Source of the DNA: Pseudo-nitzschia pungens
Lineage: Eukaryota; Bacillariophyta; Bacillariophyceae; Bacillariales; Bacillariaceae
Direction: 5' to 3'
Assembly: GCA_037355855.1 (NCBI GenBank)
Contig: CM074760.1
Location: 6,812,501 to 6,876,500, forward strand
Length of the DNA stretch: 64,000 bases
Under the pieces are notes generated by a model, which did no database searches, was not told where the DNA came from, and was given only the letters and a program-made list of their open reading frames with translations. The number at the start of each line of letters is the position of its first letter. Positions within the stretch are counted from its first letter, which is position 1. Below, piece by piece: positions 34,750-44,857 of the stretch. The position numbers and the translations under genes are program-made.

Positions 34750-35182
34750 GCGCGCTTAATGATAGTAGTATTAATAATATTGTTATTAAGAACAGTAGAA
34801 ACAATAAATTGAATTATTGTTACATTATCAGCGTAGCTTTACTACGAGACAAACAGAGCAAACACACACAATGCGCGCAGTGATACAAAAGGAAGAATGC
34901 GCGAGCACGTGACAATACAAAAAACAAATCAGCACCTGACAGCACAAAAAACAAACCAAGGTGTGAGACGATTTGAGATTGAGATTCGACGCTGCTGCTG
35001 CTGTTTACGAAGTATTTTGCAGCACATACTTGAGGTTCAAATATTTCTAACTCCAGAGCACCTCTGTTTGCTTCCAATATCAGTTTTTGGGATTGCTTTA
35101 ATATTATTTGGAGCTCTCTGTGGATCATTCCTTTGTTGGGAGCAAAAGTGTCCTCTTTATTGAGGCTGTTGTTGTACTACTG

Positions 35183-35339
35183 TCGAAACGCCGAAACGCC
35201 GAAACGTCGAAACGCCGAAACGCTGAAAAGAACACTGACCGAACACCGAAACACCGAAACGCCGAAACGCTGAAACGCTGCAACATCAAAACGCCAAAAC
35301 GCTGAAACGCCACAACAAACGCCAAAACGCCAAATCACT
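35183..35339 (+). repeat. (GAAACGCC)n leader block, copy 1
   Basis: About 155 bases of imperfect 8-9-base units (GAAACGCC, GAAACGCTG, AAAACGCC) lying just before the recombinase start. Equivalent blocks lie at about 38590-38746 and 41984-42140. Complementary to the block after the gene. Confidence 0.85.
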
Positions 35340-35368
35340 GAAAAAACAGCAGAACTCCAGCAAGCAAA

Positions 35369-37642
35369 ATGTCTTACACAACTGGTCTGTTTGCCGCAGC
35401 AGCAAGACAAGTCCAGATTGACGACGAAGAAGGTATTCCAATCAATACACAACTTGCCTACAAGCGATTCGAAGAAGAATTCAAAGAGTACTGTGATGTT
35501 GTATTTGGTTTTCTGGAAAATCCACGGACGGTAACAGAGGAAAAGGTGTTCGGCTTTCTTTTCTACCAAGCATATCGGGGGCAACGGAGAAGAGGCCGAA
35601 AGAAGAAGAACGCTGGAGTGCAACAGATTTTTGACGTCAATGATTTCAATGCCGTCATGTTGAAATACAACAATAGCAGCAACCCCGAGTCGATTATAAA
35701 CAACGACGACGCTATAGACCCCGTCGGATATGATGTTGTCAATCAGGCGTTATGTGGGATCTTCAAACTGTTAGAACGACAGCGAACTGAAAACGCCAAC
35801 AATCTTCTTAAGGCACATATTCGATCCGAAAGAGTCAACCAGTTGCTTCGTGTGGTGCAAGGACGAAAGAAAAAAATCCAGAAAGCACGATACGAGGAGA
35901 AGATAGATCACATGCTGTCACCGTACATGAACGTTCAGAACATCGAGCGAATCGAAGATTACTTGTTTGCGAAGAATTCTTACAAAGAGTATTATTGCAT
36001 TGCTTCGTTGCGAGATCGATACTGTTTCCTTATGACGCACGCAGGTGTGCTACGTGGCGAGTCGTTATTCAAGTGCGAACTGTCTGATCTGTGCAACATC
36101 CTTAAACTTGACGAAGGTGTCCATCCCTGCCAAATCTTGATCATGAAAATCGCCACAGGAAAAACAAACGGTAACAAAACATTGTTCGGGCGAGTGATAA
36201 GGAACAAAAATGTTGCCATGTGTCCCATTGGTGCGTTGGGCTTCTATTTGATGGCACGGTTCCATTTGACGGGTGAGCTTGCCGTATACGACTTTGGAGT
36301 GAACGAATCCTGGTTCGACGTCAAATTACTCACCGAGTGTAATAATATGGTGTGCACCAAACCAATCACCGATCAAGCCTACGGAAAAGCGATGAAAAAT
36401 GCATGCACAGCGTTGCAAATCGCGTCTAAGCATTTCATCCACTTTGGACGTGGCACAGGTGCGGTCGACTTGGAGATGAAAGAGGTCGATCCACAGTACA
36501 TCAAGATGCTCGGAAATTGGAATGTCGACGTACGAGAGGATCGGTATTCCGCAAAACTCCCGTTGAAAGCAATGCGGGCGTTGGCTGGGCACTCGCAAGA
36601 CAGAGGTGGTTACTTCTTGGCACGAAATACCATAGACCCACCGCAAGAGCTCCGAGATCAAATCTTTCCATTCCTCGAGACCGCAATCAAGACAGTCGAC
36701 GGGAAACCGCAGCGAACGACAGCAAGAGCATTCTTCGACCTTCTCCTTAATTTACAGTGCGTCGTACTGCAGGACGCCGCAATTTTGCTGCATAAGGGTA
36801 GGAAACACCGCCTCTTTTTGTTGCCTGTTTTCAACAATGAGTTGTTCCGGAATTATCAAGAGGCACTCGTTGCAAGGGTGATCCAGGCCGAAACAGCACC
36901 GCAAGCCGAAGCCACTTCCATCGAAAGAAGTATGGACGTTGCCATTCCAGGATTTCGTGTTCAATTGCGTAACATTCATTCCGACGTCATAAATGTTTCG
37001 AGGGACTTTAAACGGGACGTTCAATGCTTGCAGGGCACTGTCACGGAATTCAGAGATCAGCAATATGCAAAGAACGACGACCTCACTCACTTTCTCGATT
37101 TCCTGTCTGGGTATCAACGACCGTCAAGACCAGTAGCAGCAACAGCGCAACAAGCAGCAACAGCGCAACAAGCAGCAACAACAGTTCGTGATGTTGTCAA
37201 TCGGAACAAAAGTAAAACGGTGTTTCGAAAGCATACGTCAGTTTCGTCAATGTGGAATGAGTGGTTCGGGCTTGGCGAGTTCAAAGATGATGCGTCCCCT
37301 GGCGGGATTGAAGAGCTTGAGAAGACAAGCCGTAATAAATGGCGAAAGCATTATAACGCTGCTGAGCAAAAGCAATTCTCACGACTCAAACATGTAATAC
37401 AGTTTGTGAAGGACAGAGTTTCAGGCGGAGAATCGTTGGAGGCAGTGCTGGAAGAAGGCGATGCATTCATGACGGCGGAGAAGAAGACCCTTTCAACACT
37501 CCACATCCATCTCCAAAAGGCTAAATCATTCCGTCCACAGGCAACGAATCCGCGGGCAACAAGACCACGACCACGACCACGACCACGACAACAACAGCAG
37601 CAGGTAGTCCCCAACAACAACCAAATTCTTCAAACACTTTAA
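35369..37642 (+). CDS. Crypton tyrosine recombinase with GCR1_C-like domain, intact copy 1
   Basis: 757 residues. The catalytic core has the tyrosine-recombinase pattern: first Arg in GVLRGESLFKCELSDL (R229), HFGR (H358, R361), GNW (W384), and the nucleophile in DRYSAKLP (Y393). The segment AMRALAGH...YFLARNTIDPPQELRDQIFPF (401-435) is typical of Crypton and Ndc10-related proteins. Residues about 623-675 (SSMWNEWFGLGEF, IEELEKTSRNKWRKHY, FSRLKHVIQFV) match the GCR1_C DNA-binding fold found in fungal Cryptons. A Gln/Ala linker (590-604) and an Arg/Pro-rich plus Gln tail (726-745) are low complexity. Start ATG at 35369 follows directly on the leader block. It would cut and join element ends and target by a Holliday-junction route. 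All key residues are present, so the copy may be active. The GCR1_C match points to the CryptonF group. Confidence 0.88.
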   Translation: MSYTTGLFAAAARQVQIDDEEGIPINTQLAYKRFEEEFKEYCDVVFGFLENPRTVTEEKVFGFLFYQAYRGQRRRGRKKKNAGVQQIFDVNDFNAVMLKYNNSSNPESIINNDDAIDPVGYDVVNQALCGIFKLLERQRTENANNLLKAHIRSERVNQLLRVVQGRKKKIQKARYEEKIDHMLSPYMNVQNIERIEDYLFAKNSYKEYYCIASLRDRYCFLMTHAGVLRGESLFKCELSDLCNILKLDEGVHPCQILIMKIATGKTNGNKTLFGRVIRNKNVAMCPIGALGFYLMARFHLTGELAVYDFGVNESWFDVKLLTECNNMVCTKPITDQAYGKAMKNACTALQIASKHFIHFGRGTGAVDLEMKEVDPQYIKMLGNWNVDVREDRYSAKLPLKAMRALAGHSQDRGGYFLARNTIDPPQELRDQIFPFLETAIKTVDGKPQRTTARAFFDLLLNLQCVVLQDAAILLHKGRKHRLFLLPVFNNELFRNYQEALVARVIQAETAPQAEATSIERSMDVAIPGFRVQLRNIHSDVINVSRDFKRDVQCLQGTVTEFRDQQYAKNDDLTHFLDFLSGYQRPSRPVAATAQQAATAQQAATTVRDVVNRNKSKTVFRKHTSVSSMWNEWFGLGEFKDDASPGGIEELEKTSRNKWRKHYNAAEQKQFSRLKHVIQFVKDRVSGGESLEAVLEEGDAFMTAEKKTLSTLHIHLQKAKSFRPQATNPRATRPRPRPRPRQQQQQVVPNNNQILQTL

Positions 37643-37664
37643 CGTTTATTTAGACCACCTTTTT

Positions 37665-37810
37665 TCGTGTGTTTCGTATCTTTCGTTGCGGCGTTTCGTT
37701 GCGGCGTTTCGTGCGTTTCGTTGCTGCGTTTCGTTGCTTGCTGTGTTTCGTTGCTTGCTGCGTTTCGTTGCTTGTGGCGTTTCGTTGCTTGCGGCGTTTC
37801 GGCATTTCGA
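37665..37810 (+). repeat. (GGCGTTTCGTTGC)n trailer block, copy 1
   Basis: About 145 bases of units such as GCGGCGTTTCGTTGC and GCTTGCTGCGTTTCGTT, beginning 25 bases after the stop codon. GGCGTTTC is the reverse complement of the leader unit GAAACGCC, so the two blocks can pair in one transcript. Equivalents at 41059-41204 (copy 2) and 44466-44576 (copy 3, 35 bases shorter). Confidence 0.85.
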
Positions 37811-38775
37811 CCTTGGAATCGAAATTTATGTGTTTCTTTTCTTTTCGTCGTTTGTTTTTTATTGTTTTTTTACTCATAAGAAGTTTCTTTCGTAATACAT
37901 AAGAAGTTGGTTTCTATCTTAAGCACCTCTGCTACGAAGAACATGGAAAATATGGTTGAATTTGATTGGTTTAAAATTAATCTGAAGCAGTTACCATTGC
38001 GTGTCAGAGAAAAGGACCGTTACGGTTTTAAACGCGCACAAAATATTAAAAGAGATATCTGATATTGTTCTGATATACCAAAGATAATCTCTCATTATAT
38101 TTACCAGAAAACGCTCCGTATCAGATAATCTGGGAAGATTATCAGATAATCTTCGCGCGCGCTTAATGATAGTAGTATTAATAATATTGTTATTAAGAAC
38201 AGTAGAAACAATAAATTGAATTATTGTTACATTATCAGCGTAGCTTTACTACGAGACAAACAGAGCAAACACACACAATGCGCGCAGTGATACAAAAGGA
38301 AGAATGCGCGAGCACGTGACAATACAAAAAACAAATCAGCACCTGACAGCACAAAAAACAAACCAAGGTGTGAGACGATTTGAGATTGAGATTCGACGCT
38401 GCTGCTGCTGTTTACGAAGTATTTTGCAGCACATACTTGAGGTTCAAATATTTCTAACTCCAGAGCACCTCTGTTTGCTTCCAATATCAGTTTTTGGGAT
38501 TGCTTTAATATTATTTGGAGCTCTCTGTGGATCATTCCTTTGTTGGGAGCAAAAGTGTCCTCTTTATTGAGGCTGTTGTTGTACTACTGTCGAAACGCCG
38601 AAACGCCGAAACGTCGAAACGCCGAAACGCTGAAAAGAACACTGACCGAACACCGAAACACCGAAACGCCGAAACGCTGAAACGCTGCAACATCAAAACG
38701 CCAAAACGCTGAAACGCCACAACAAACGCCAAAACGCCAAATCACTGAAAAAACAGCAGAACTCCAGCAAGCAAA
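37811..38775. other. Junction of copies 1 and 2: tail, core, leader
   Basis: Non-coding tail of copy 1, the inverted repeat at its right end (AGAGATATCT at 38051-38060 and AGATAATCTCT at 38082-38092), the core TCATTAT at 38092-38098, then the left end and leader of copy 2. This is the same joint that an excised circle would have. No extra gene; the short frames here repeat identically in all copies but are not protein-like. Confidence 0.7.
38092..38098. other. Core site TCATTAT, junction copy 1 / copy 2
   Basis: Same 7-base word as at the outer boundaries, flanked left by the element's right end and right by the element's left end. Confidence 0.75.
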
Positions 38776-41036
38776 ATGTCTTACACAACTGGTCTGTTTG
38801 CCGCAGCAGCAAGACAAGTCCAGATTGACGACGAAGAAGGTATTCCAATCAATACACAACTTGCCTACAAGCGATTCGAAGAAGAATTCAAAGAGTACTG
38901 TGATGTTGTATTTGGTTTTCTGGAAAATCCACGGACGGTAACAGAGGAAAAGGTGTTCGGCTTTCTTTTCTACCAAGCATATCGGGGGCAACGGAGAAGA
39001 GGCCGAAAGAAGAAGAACGCTGGAGTGCAACAGATTTTTGACGTCAATGATTTCAATGCCGTCATGTTGAAATACAACAATAGCAGCAACCCCGAGTCGA
39101 TTATAAACAACGACGACGCTATAGACCCCGTCGGATATGATGTTGTCAATCAGGCGTTATGTGGGATCTTCAAACTGTTAGAACGACAGCGAACTGAAAA
39201 CGCCAACAATCTTCTTAAGGCACATATTCGATCCGAAAGAGTCAACCAGTTGCTTCGTGTGGTGCAAGGACGAAAGAAAAAAATCCAGAATACGAGGAGA
39301 AGATAGATCACATGCTGTCACCGTACATGAACGTTCAGAACATCGAGCGAATCGAAGATTACTTGTTTGCGAAGAATTCTTACAAAGAGTATTATTGCAT
39401 TGCTTCGTTGCGAGATCGATACTGTTTCCTTATGACGCACGCAGGTGTGCTACGTGGCGAGTCGTTATTCAAGTGCGAACTGTCTGATCTGTGCAACATC
39501 CTTAAACTTGACGAAGGTGTCCATCCCTGCCAAATCTTGATCATGAAAATCGCCACAGGAAAAACAAACGGTAACAAAACATTGTTCGGGCGAGTGATAA
39601 GGAACAAAAATGTTGCCATGTGTCCCATTGGTGCGTTGGGCTTCTATTTGATGGCACGGTTCCATTTGACGGGTGAGCTTGCCGTATACGACTTTGGAGT
39701 GAACGAATCCTGGTTCGACGTCAAATTACTCACCGAGTGTAATAATATGGTGTGCACCAAACCAATCACCGATCAAGCCTACGGAAAAGCGATGAAAAAT
39801 GCATGCACAGCGTTGCAAATCGCGTCTAAGCATTTCATCCACTTTGGACGTGGCACAGGTGCGGTCGACTTGGAGATGAAAGAGGTCGATCCACAGTACA
39901 TCAAGATGCTCGGAAATTGGAATGTCGACGTACGAGAGGATCGGTATTCCGCAAAACTCCCGTTGAAAGCAATGCGGGCGTTGGCTGGGCACTCGCAAGA
40001 CAGAGGTGGTTACTTCTTGGCACGAAATACCATAGACCCACCGCAAGAGCTCCGAGATCAAATCTTTCCATTCCTCGAGACCGCAATCAAGACAGTCGAC
40101 GGGAAACCGCAGCGAACGACAGCAAGAGCATTCTTCGACCTTCTCCTTAATTTACAGTGCGTCGTACTGCAGGACGCCGCAATTTTGCTGCATAAGGGTA
40201 GGAAACACCGCCTCTTTTTGTTGCCTGTTTTCAACAATGAGTTGTTCCGGAATTATCAAGAGGCACTCGTTGCAAGGGTGATCCAGGCCGAAACAGCACC
40301 GCAAGCCGAAGCCACTTCCATCGAAAGAAGTATGGACGTTGCCATTCCAGGATTTCGTGTTCAATTGCGTAACATTCATTCCGACGTCATAAATGTTTCG
40401 AGGGACTTTAAACGGGACGTTCAATGCTTGCAGGGCACTGTCACGGAATTCAGAGATCAGCAATATGCAAAGAACGACGACCTCACTCACTTTCTCGATT
40501 TCCTGTCTGGGTATCAACGACCGTCAAGACCAGTAGCAGCAACAGCGCAACAAGCAGCAACAGCGCAACAAGCAGCAACAACAGTTCGTGATGTTGTCAA
40601 TCGGAACAAAAGTAAAACGGTGTTTCGAAAGCATACGTCAGTTTCGTCAATGTGGAATGAGTGGTTCGGGCTTGGCGAGTTCAAAGATGATGCGTCCCCT
40701 GGCGGGATTGAAGAGCTTGAGAAGACAAGCCGTAATAAATGGCGAAAGCATTATAACGCTGCTGAGCAAAAGCAATTCTCACGACTCAAACATGTAATAC
40801 AGTTTGTGAAGGACAGAGTTTCAGGCGGAGAATCGTTGGAGGCAGTGCTGGAAGAAGGCGATGCATTCATGACGGCGGAGAAGAAGACCCTTTCAACACT
40901 CCACATCCATCTCCAAAAGGCTAAATCATTCCGTCCACAGGCAACGAATCCGCGGGCAACAAGACCACGACCACGACCACGACAACAACAGCAGCAGGTA
41001 GTCCCCAACAACAACCAAATTCTTCAAACACTTTAA
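38776..41036 (+). pseudogene. Crypton tyrosine recombinase, copy 2, frameshifted
   Basis: Same gene as in copies 1 and 3, but AAGCACG is missing after codon 171 (near base 39290). The first frame (38776-39306) stops after 176 residues, ending NTRRR; the rest is open from 39312 to 41036 (574 residues starting MLSPYMN) and keeps the whole catalytic set R, HxxR, Y and the GCR1_C region. Whether a start inside could yield an N-terminally shortened recombinase is unknown; such a product would lack the N-terminal DNA-binding part. One Pro-Arg unit is also missing near the C-terminus. All other translated segments are the same as in the intact copies, so the break is recent. Confidence 0.9.
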
Positions 41037-42169
41037 CGTTTATTTAGACCACCTTTTTTCGTGTGTTTCGTATCTTTCGTTGCGGCGTTTCGTTGCGGCG
41101 TTTCGTGCGTTTCGTTGCTGCGTTTCGTTGCTTGCTGTGTTTCGTTGCTTGCTGCGTTTCGTTGCTTGTGGCGTTTCGTTGCTTGCGGCGTTTCGGCATT
41201 TCGACCTTGGAATCGAAATTTATGTGTTTCTTTTCTTTTCGTCGTTTGTTTTTTATTGTTTTTTTACTCATAAGAAGTTTCTTTCGTAATACATAAGAAG
41301 TTGGTTTCTATCTTAAGCACCTCTGCTACGAAGAACATGGAAAATATGGTTGAATTTGATTGGTTTAAAATTAATCTGAAGCAGTTACCATTGCGTGTCA
41401 GAGAAAAGGACCGTTACGGTTTTAAACGCGCACAAAATATTAAAAGAGATATCTGATATTGTTCTGATATACCAAAGATAATCTCTCATTATATTTACCA
41501 GAAAACGCTCCGTATCAGATAATCTGGGAAGATTATCAGATAATCTTCGCGCGCGCTTAATGATAGTAGTATTAATAATATTGTTATTAAGAACAGTAGA
41601 AACAATAAATTGAATTATTGTTACATTATCAGCGTAGCTTTACTACGAGACAAACAGAGCAAACACACACAATGCGCGCAGTGATACAAAAGGAAGAATG
41701 CGCGAGCACGTGACAATACAAAAAACAAATCAGCACCTGACAGCACAAAAAACAAACCAAGGTGTGAGACGATTTGAGATTGAGATTCGACGCTGCTGCT
41801 GCTGTTTACGAAGTATTTTGCAGCACATACTTGAGGTTCAAATATTTCTAACTCCAGAGCACCTCTGTTTGCTTCCAATATCAGTTTTTGGGATTGCTTT
41901 AATATTATTTGGAGCTCTCTGTGGATCATTCCTTTGTTGGGAGCAAAAGTGTCCTCTTTATTGAGGCTGTTGTTGTACTACTGTCGAAACGCCGAAACGC
42001 CGAAACGTCGAAACGCCGAAACGCTGAAAAGAACACTGACCGAACACCGAAACACCGAAACGCCGAAACGCTGAAACGCTGCAACATCAAAACGCCAAAA
42101 CGCTGAAACGCCACAACAAACGCCAAAACGCCAAATCACTGAAAAAACAGCAGAACTCCAGCAAGCAAA
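41037..42169. other. Junction of copies 2 and 3: tail, core, leader
   Basis: Same arrangement as the first junction: trailer block (41059-41204), right-end inverted repeat, core TCATTAT at 41486-41492, left-end palindromes, leader and (GAAACGCC)n block (41984-42140). Confidence 0.7.
41486..41492. other. Core site TCATTAT, junction copy 2 / copy 3
   Basis: Same word and same element flanks as the first internal junction. Confidence 0.75.
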
Positions 42170-44443
42170 ATGTCTTACACAACTGGTCTGTTTGCCGCAG
42201 CAGCAAGACAAGTCCAGATTGACGACGAAGAAGGTATTCCAATCAATACACAACTTGCCTACAAGCGATTCGAAGAAGAATTCAAAGAGTACTGTGATGT
42301 TGTATTTGGTTTTCTGGAAAATCCACGGACGGTAACAGAGGAAAAGGTGTTCGGCTTTCTTTTCTACCAAGCATATCGGGGGCAACGGAGAAGAGGCCGA
42401 AAGAAGAAGAACGCTGGAGTGCAACAGATTTTTGACGTCAATGATTTCAATGCCGTCATGTTGAAATACAACAATAGCAGCAACCCCGAGTCGATTATAA
42501 ACAACGACGACGCTATAGACCCCGTCGGATATGATGTTGTCAATCAGGCGTTATGTGGGATCTTCAAACTGTTAGAACGACAGCGAACTGAAAACGCCAA
42601 CAATCTTCTTAAGGCACATATTCGATCCGAAAGAGTCAACCAGTTGCTTCGTGTGGTGCAAGGACGAAAGAAAAAAATCCAGAAAGCACGATACGAGGAG
42701 AAGATAGATCACATGCTGTCACCGTACATGAACGTTCAGAACATCGAGCGAATCGAAGATTACTTGTTTGCGAAGAATTCTTACAAAGAGTATTATTGCA
42801 TTGCTTCGTTGCGAGATCGATACTGTTTCCTTATGACGCACGCAGGTGTGCTACGTGGCGAGTCGTTATTCAAGTGCGAACTGTCTGATCTGTGCAACAT
42901 CCTTAAACTTGACGAAGGTGTCCATCCCTGCCAAATCTTGATCATGAAAATCGCCACAGGAAAAACAAACGGTAACAAAACATTGTTCGGGCGAGTGATA
43001 AGGAACAAAAATGTTGCCATGTGTCCCATTGGTGCGTTGGGCTTCTATTTGATGGCACGGTTCCATTTGACGGGTGAGCTTGCCGTATACGACTTTGGAG
43101 TGAACGAATCCTGGTTCGACGTCAAATTACTCACCGAGTGTAATAATATGGTGTGCACCAAACCAATCACCGATCAAGCCTACGGAAAAGCGATGAAAAA
43201 TGCATGCACAGCGTTGCAAATCGCGTCTAAGCATTTCATCCACTTTGGACGTGGCACAGGTGCGGTCGACTTGGAGATGAAAGAGGTCGATCCACAGTAC
43301 ATCAAGATGCTCGGAAATTGGAATGTCGACGTACGAGAGGATCGGTATTCCGCAAAACTCCCGTTGAAAGCAATGCGGGCGTTGGCTGGGCACTCGCAAG
43401 ACAGAGGTGGTTACTTCTTGGCACGAAATACCATAGACCCACCGCAAGAGCTCCGAGATCAAATCTTTCCATTCCTCGAGACCGCAATCAAGACAGTCGA
43501 CGGGAAACCGCAGCGAACGACAGCAAGAGCATTCTTCGACCTTCTCCTTAATTTACAGTGCGTCGTACTGCAGGACGCCGCAATTTTGCTGCATAAGGGT
43601 AGGAAACACCGCCTCTTTTTGTTGCCTGTTTTCAACAATGAGTTGTTCCGGAATTATCAAGAGGCACTCGTTGCAAGGGTGATCCAGGCCGAAACAGCAC
43701 CGCAAGCCGAAGCCACTTCCATCGAAAGAAGTATGGACGTTGCCATTCCAGGATTTCGTGTTCAATTGCGTAACATTCATTCCGACGTCATAAATGTTTC
43801 GAGGGACTTTAAACGGGACGTTCAATGCTTGCAGGGCACTGTCACGGAATTCAGAGATCAGCAATATGCAAAGAACGACGACCTCACTCACTTTCTCGAT
43901 TTCCTGTCTGGGTATCAACGACCGTCAAGACCAGTAGCAGCAACAGCGCAACAAGCAGCAACAGCGCAACAAGCAGCAACAACAGTTCGTGATGTTGTCA
44001 ATCGGAACAAAAGTAAAACGGTGTTTCGAAAGCATACGTCAGTTTCGTCAATGTGGAATGAGTGGTTCGGGCTTGGCGAGTTCAAAGATGATGCGTCCCC
44101 TGGCGGGATTGAAGAGCTTGAGAAGACAAGCCGTAATAAATGGCGAAAGCATTATAACGCTGCTGAGCAAAAGCAATTCTCACGACTCAAACATGTAATA
44201 CAGTTTGTGAAGGACAGAGTTTCAGGCGGAGAATCGTTGGAGGCAGTGCTGGAAGAAGGCGATGCATTCATGACGGCGGAGAAGAAGACCCTTTCAACAC
44301 TCCACATCCATCTCCAAAAGGCTAAATCATTCCGTCCACAGGCAACGAATCCGCGGGCAACAAGACCACGACCACGACCACGACCACGACAACAACAGCA
44401 GCAGGTAGTCCCCAACAACAACCAAATTCTTCAAACACTTTAA
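42170..44443 (+). CDS. Crypton tyrosine recombinase with GCR1_C-like domain, intact copy 3
   Basis: 757 residues, the same protein as copy 1 in every position I compared, including R229, H358, R361, W384 and Y393 and the GCR1_C-like region at 623-675. It has the same Arg-Pro tail length as copy 1 (copy 2 is one unit shorter). Follows its own leader and (GAAACGCC)n block and is followed by a shortened trailer block. Two intact copies of a recombinase gene flanking a broken one means the array as a whole still carries full coding capacity for its own movement. Confidence 0.88.
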   Translation: MSYTTGLFAAAARQVQIDDEEGIPINTQLAYKRFEEEFKEYCDVVFGFLENPRTVTEEKVFGFLFYQAYRGQRRRGRKKKNAGVQQIFDVNDFNAVMLKYNNSSNPESIINNDDAIDPVGYDVVNQALCGIFKLLERQRTENANNLLKAHIRSERVNQLLRVVQGRKKKIQKARYEEKIDHMLSPYMNVQNIERIEDYLFAKNSYKEYYCIASLRDRYCFLMTHAGVLRGESLFKCELSDLCNILKLDEGVHPCQILIMKIATGKTNGNKTLFGRVIRNKNVAMCPIGALGFYLMARFHLTGELAVYDFGVNESWFDVKLLTECNNMVCTKPITDQAYGKAMKNACTALQIASKHFIHFGRGTGAVDLEMKEVDPQYIKMLGNWNVDVREDRYSAKLPLKAMRALAGHSQDRGGYFLARNTIDPPQELRDQIFPFLETAIKTVDGKPQRTTARAFFDLLLNLQCVVLQDAAILLHKGRKHRLFLLPVFNNELFRNYQEALVARVIQAETAPQAEATSIERSMDVAIPGFRVQLRNIHSDVINVSRDFKRDVQCLQGTVTEFRDQQYAKNDDLTHFLDFLSGYQRPSRPVAATAQQAATAQQAATTVRDVVNRNKSKTVFRKHTSVSSMWNEWFGLGEFKDDASPGGIEELEKTSRNKWRKHYNAAEQKQFSRLKHVIQFVKDRVSGGESLEAVLEEGDAFMTAEKKTLSTLHIHLQKAKSFRPQATNPRATRPRPRPRPRQQQQQVVPNNNQILQTL

Positions 44444-44857
44444 CGTTTATTTAGACCACCTTTTTTCGTGTGTTTCGTATCTTTCGTTGCGGCGTTTCGT
44501 TGCTTGCTGTGTTTCGTTGCTTGCTGCGTTTCGTTGCTTGTGGCGTTTCGTTGCTTGCGGCGTTTCGGCATTTCGACCTTGGAATCGAAATTTATGTGTT
44601 TCTTTTCTTTTCGTCGTTTGTTTTTTATTGTTTTTTTACTCATAAGAAGTTTCTTTCGTAATACATAAGAAGTTGGTTTCTATCTTAAGCACCTCTGCTA
44701 CGAAGAACATGGAAAATATGGTTGAATTTGATTGGTTTAAAATTAATCTGAAGCAGTTACCATTGCGTGTCAGAGAAAAGGACCGTTACGGTTTTAAACG
44801 CGCACAAAATATTAAAAGAGATATCTGATATTGTTCTGATATACCAAAGATAATCTC
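44444..44857. other. Tail of copy 3
   Basis: Shortened trailer block and the same roughly 280-base tail as in the other copies, ending in the inverted repeat AGAGATATCT / AGATAATCTCT. No gene. Confidence 0.65.

Larger units (their letters stand above)
34687..38091 (+). mobile_element. Crypton-like element, copy 1 (3405 bases)
   Basis: First of three head-to-tail copies. It begins with the 7-base word TCATTAT and ends just before the next TCATTAT at 38092. Order inside: end palindromes (34717-34749), about 430 bases of leader, a (GAAACGCC)n block, the recombinase gene, a complementary (GGCGTTTCGTTGC)n block, about 280 bases of tail. No terminal inverted repeats of transposase type and no LTRs, as is usual for Cryptons, which move by tyrosine recombinase. 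Copy 1 has one CG fewer in the CGCGCG run at about 34749 than copies 2 and 3. Confidence 0.88.
38092..41485 (+). mobile_element. Crypton-like element, copy 2 (3394 bases, gene broken)
   Basis: Head-to-tail with copies 1 and 3. Relative to copy 1 it has +2 bases in the CGCGCG run, a 7-base deletion inside the gene near 39290 and a 6-base deletion (one Arg-Pro pair) in the CCACGA repeat near 40980; net length difference 11 bases, which accounts exactly for the spacing. Confidence 0.88.
41486..44857 (+). mobile_element. Crypton-like element, copy 3 (3372 bases)
   Basis: Third copy. It shares the longer CG run with copy 2, has an intact gene like copy 1, and has lost 35 bases of the trailer block. 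Its right end AGATAATCTC abuts the last core TCATTAT at 44858-44864, after which host DNA (TATTTCATTATT) begins. Confidence 0.88.

Noticed and set aside
34820..35128. 102-codon - frame in the Crypton leader, repeated in all three copies
   Set aside because: Repetition is only because the element is repeated; no protein-like pattern, and it overlaps the presumed promoter and leader of the recombinase.
37650..37877. Lys/Arg/Thr-rich - frame in the Crypton trailer
   Set aside because: Translation of the GGCGTTTC array; a repeat artefact.
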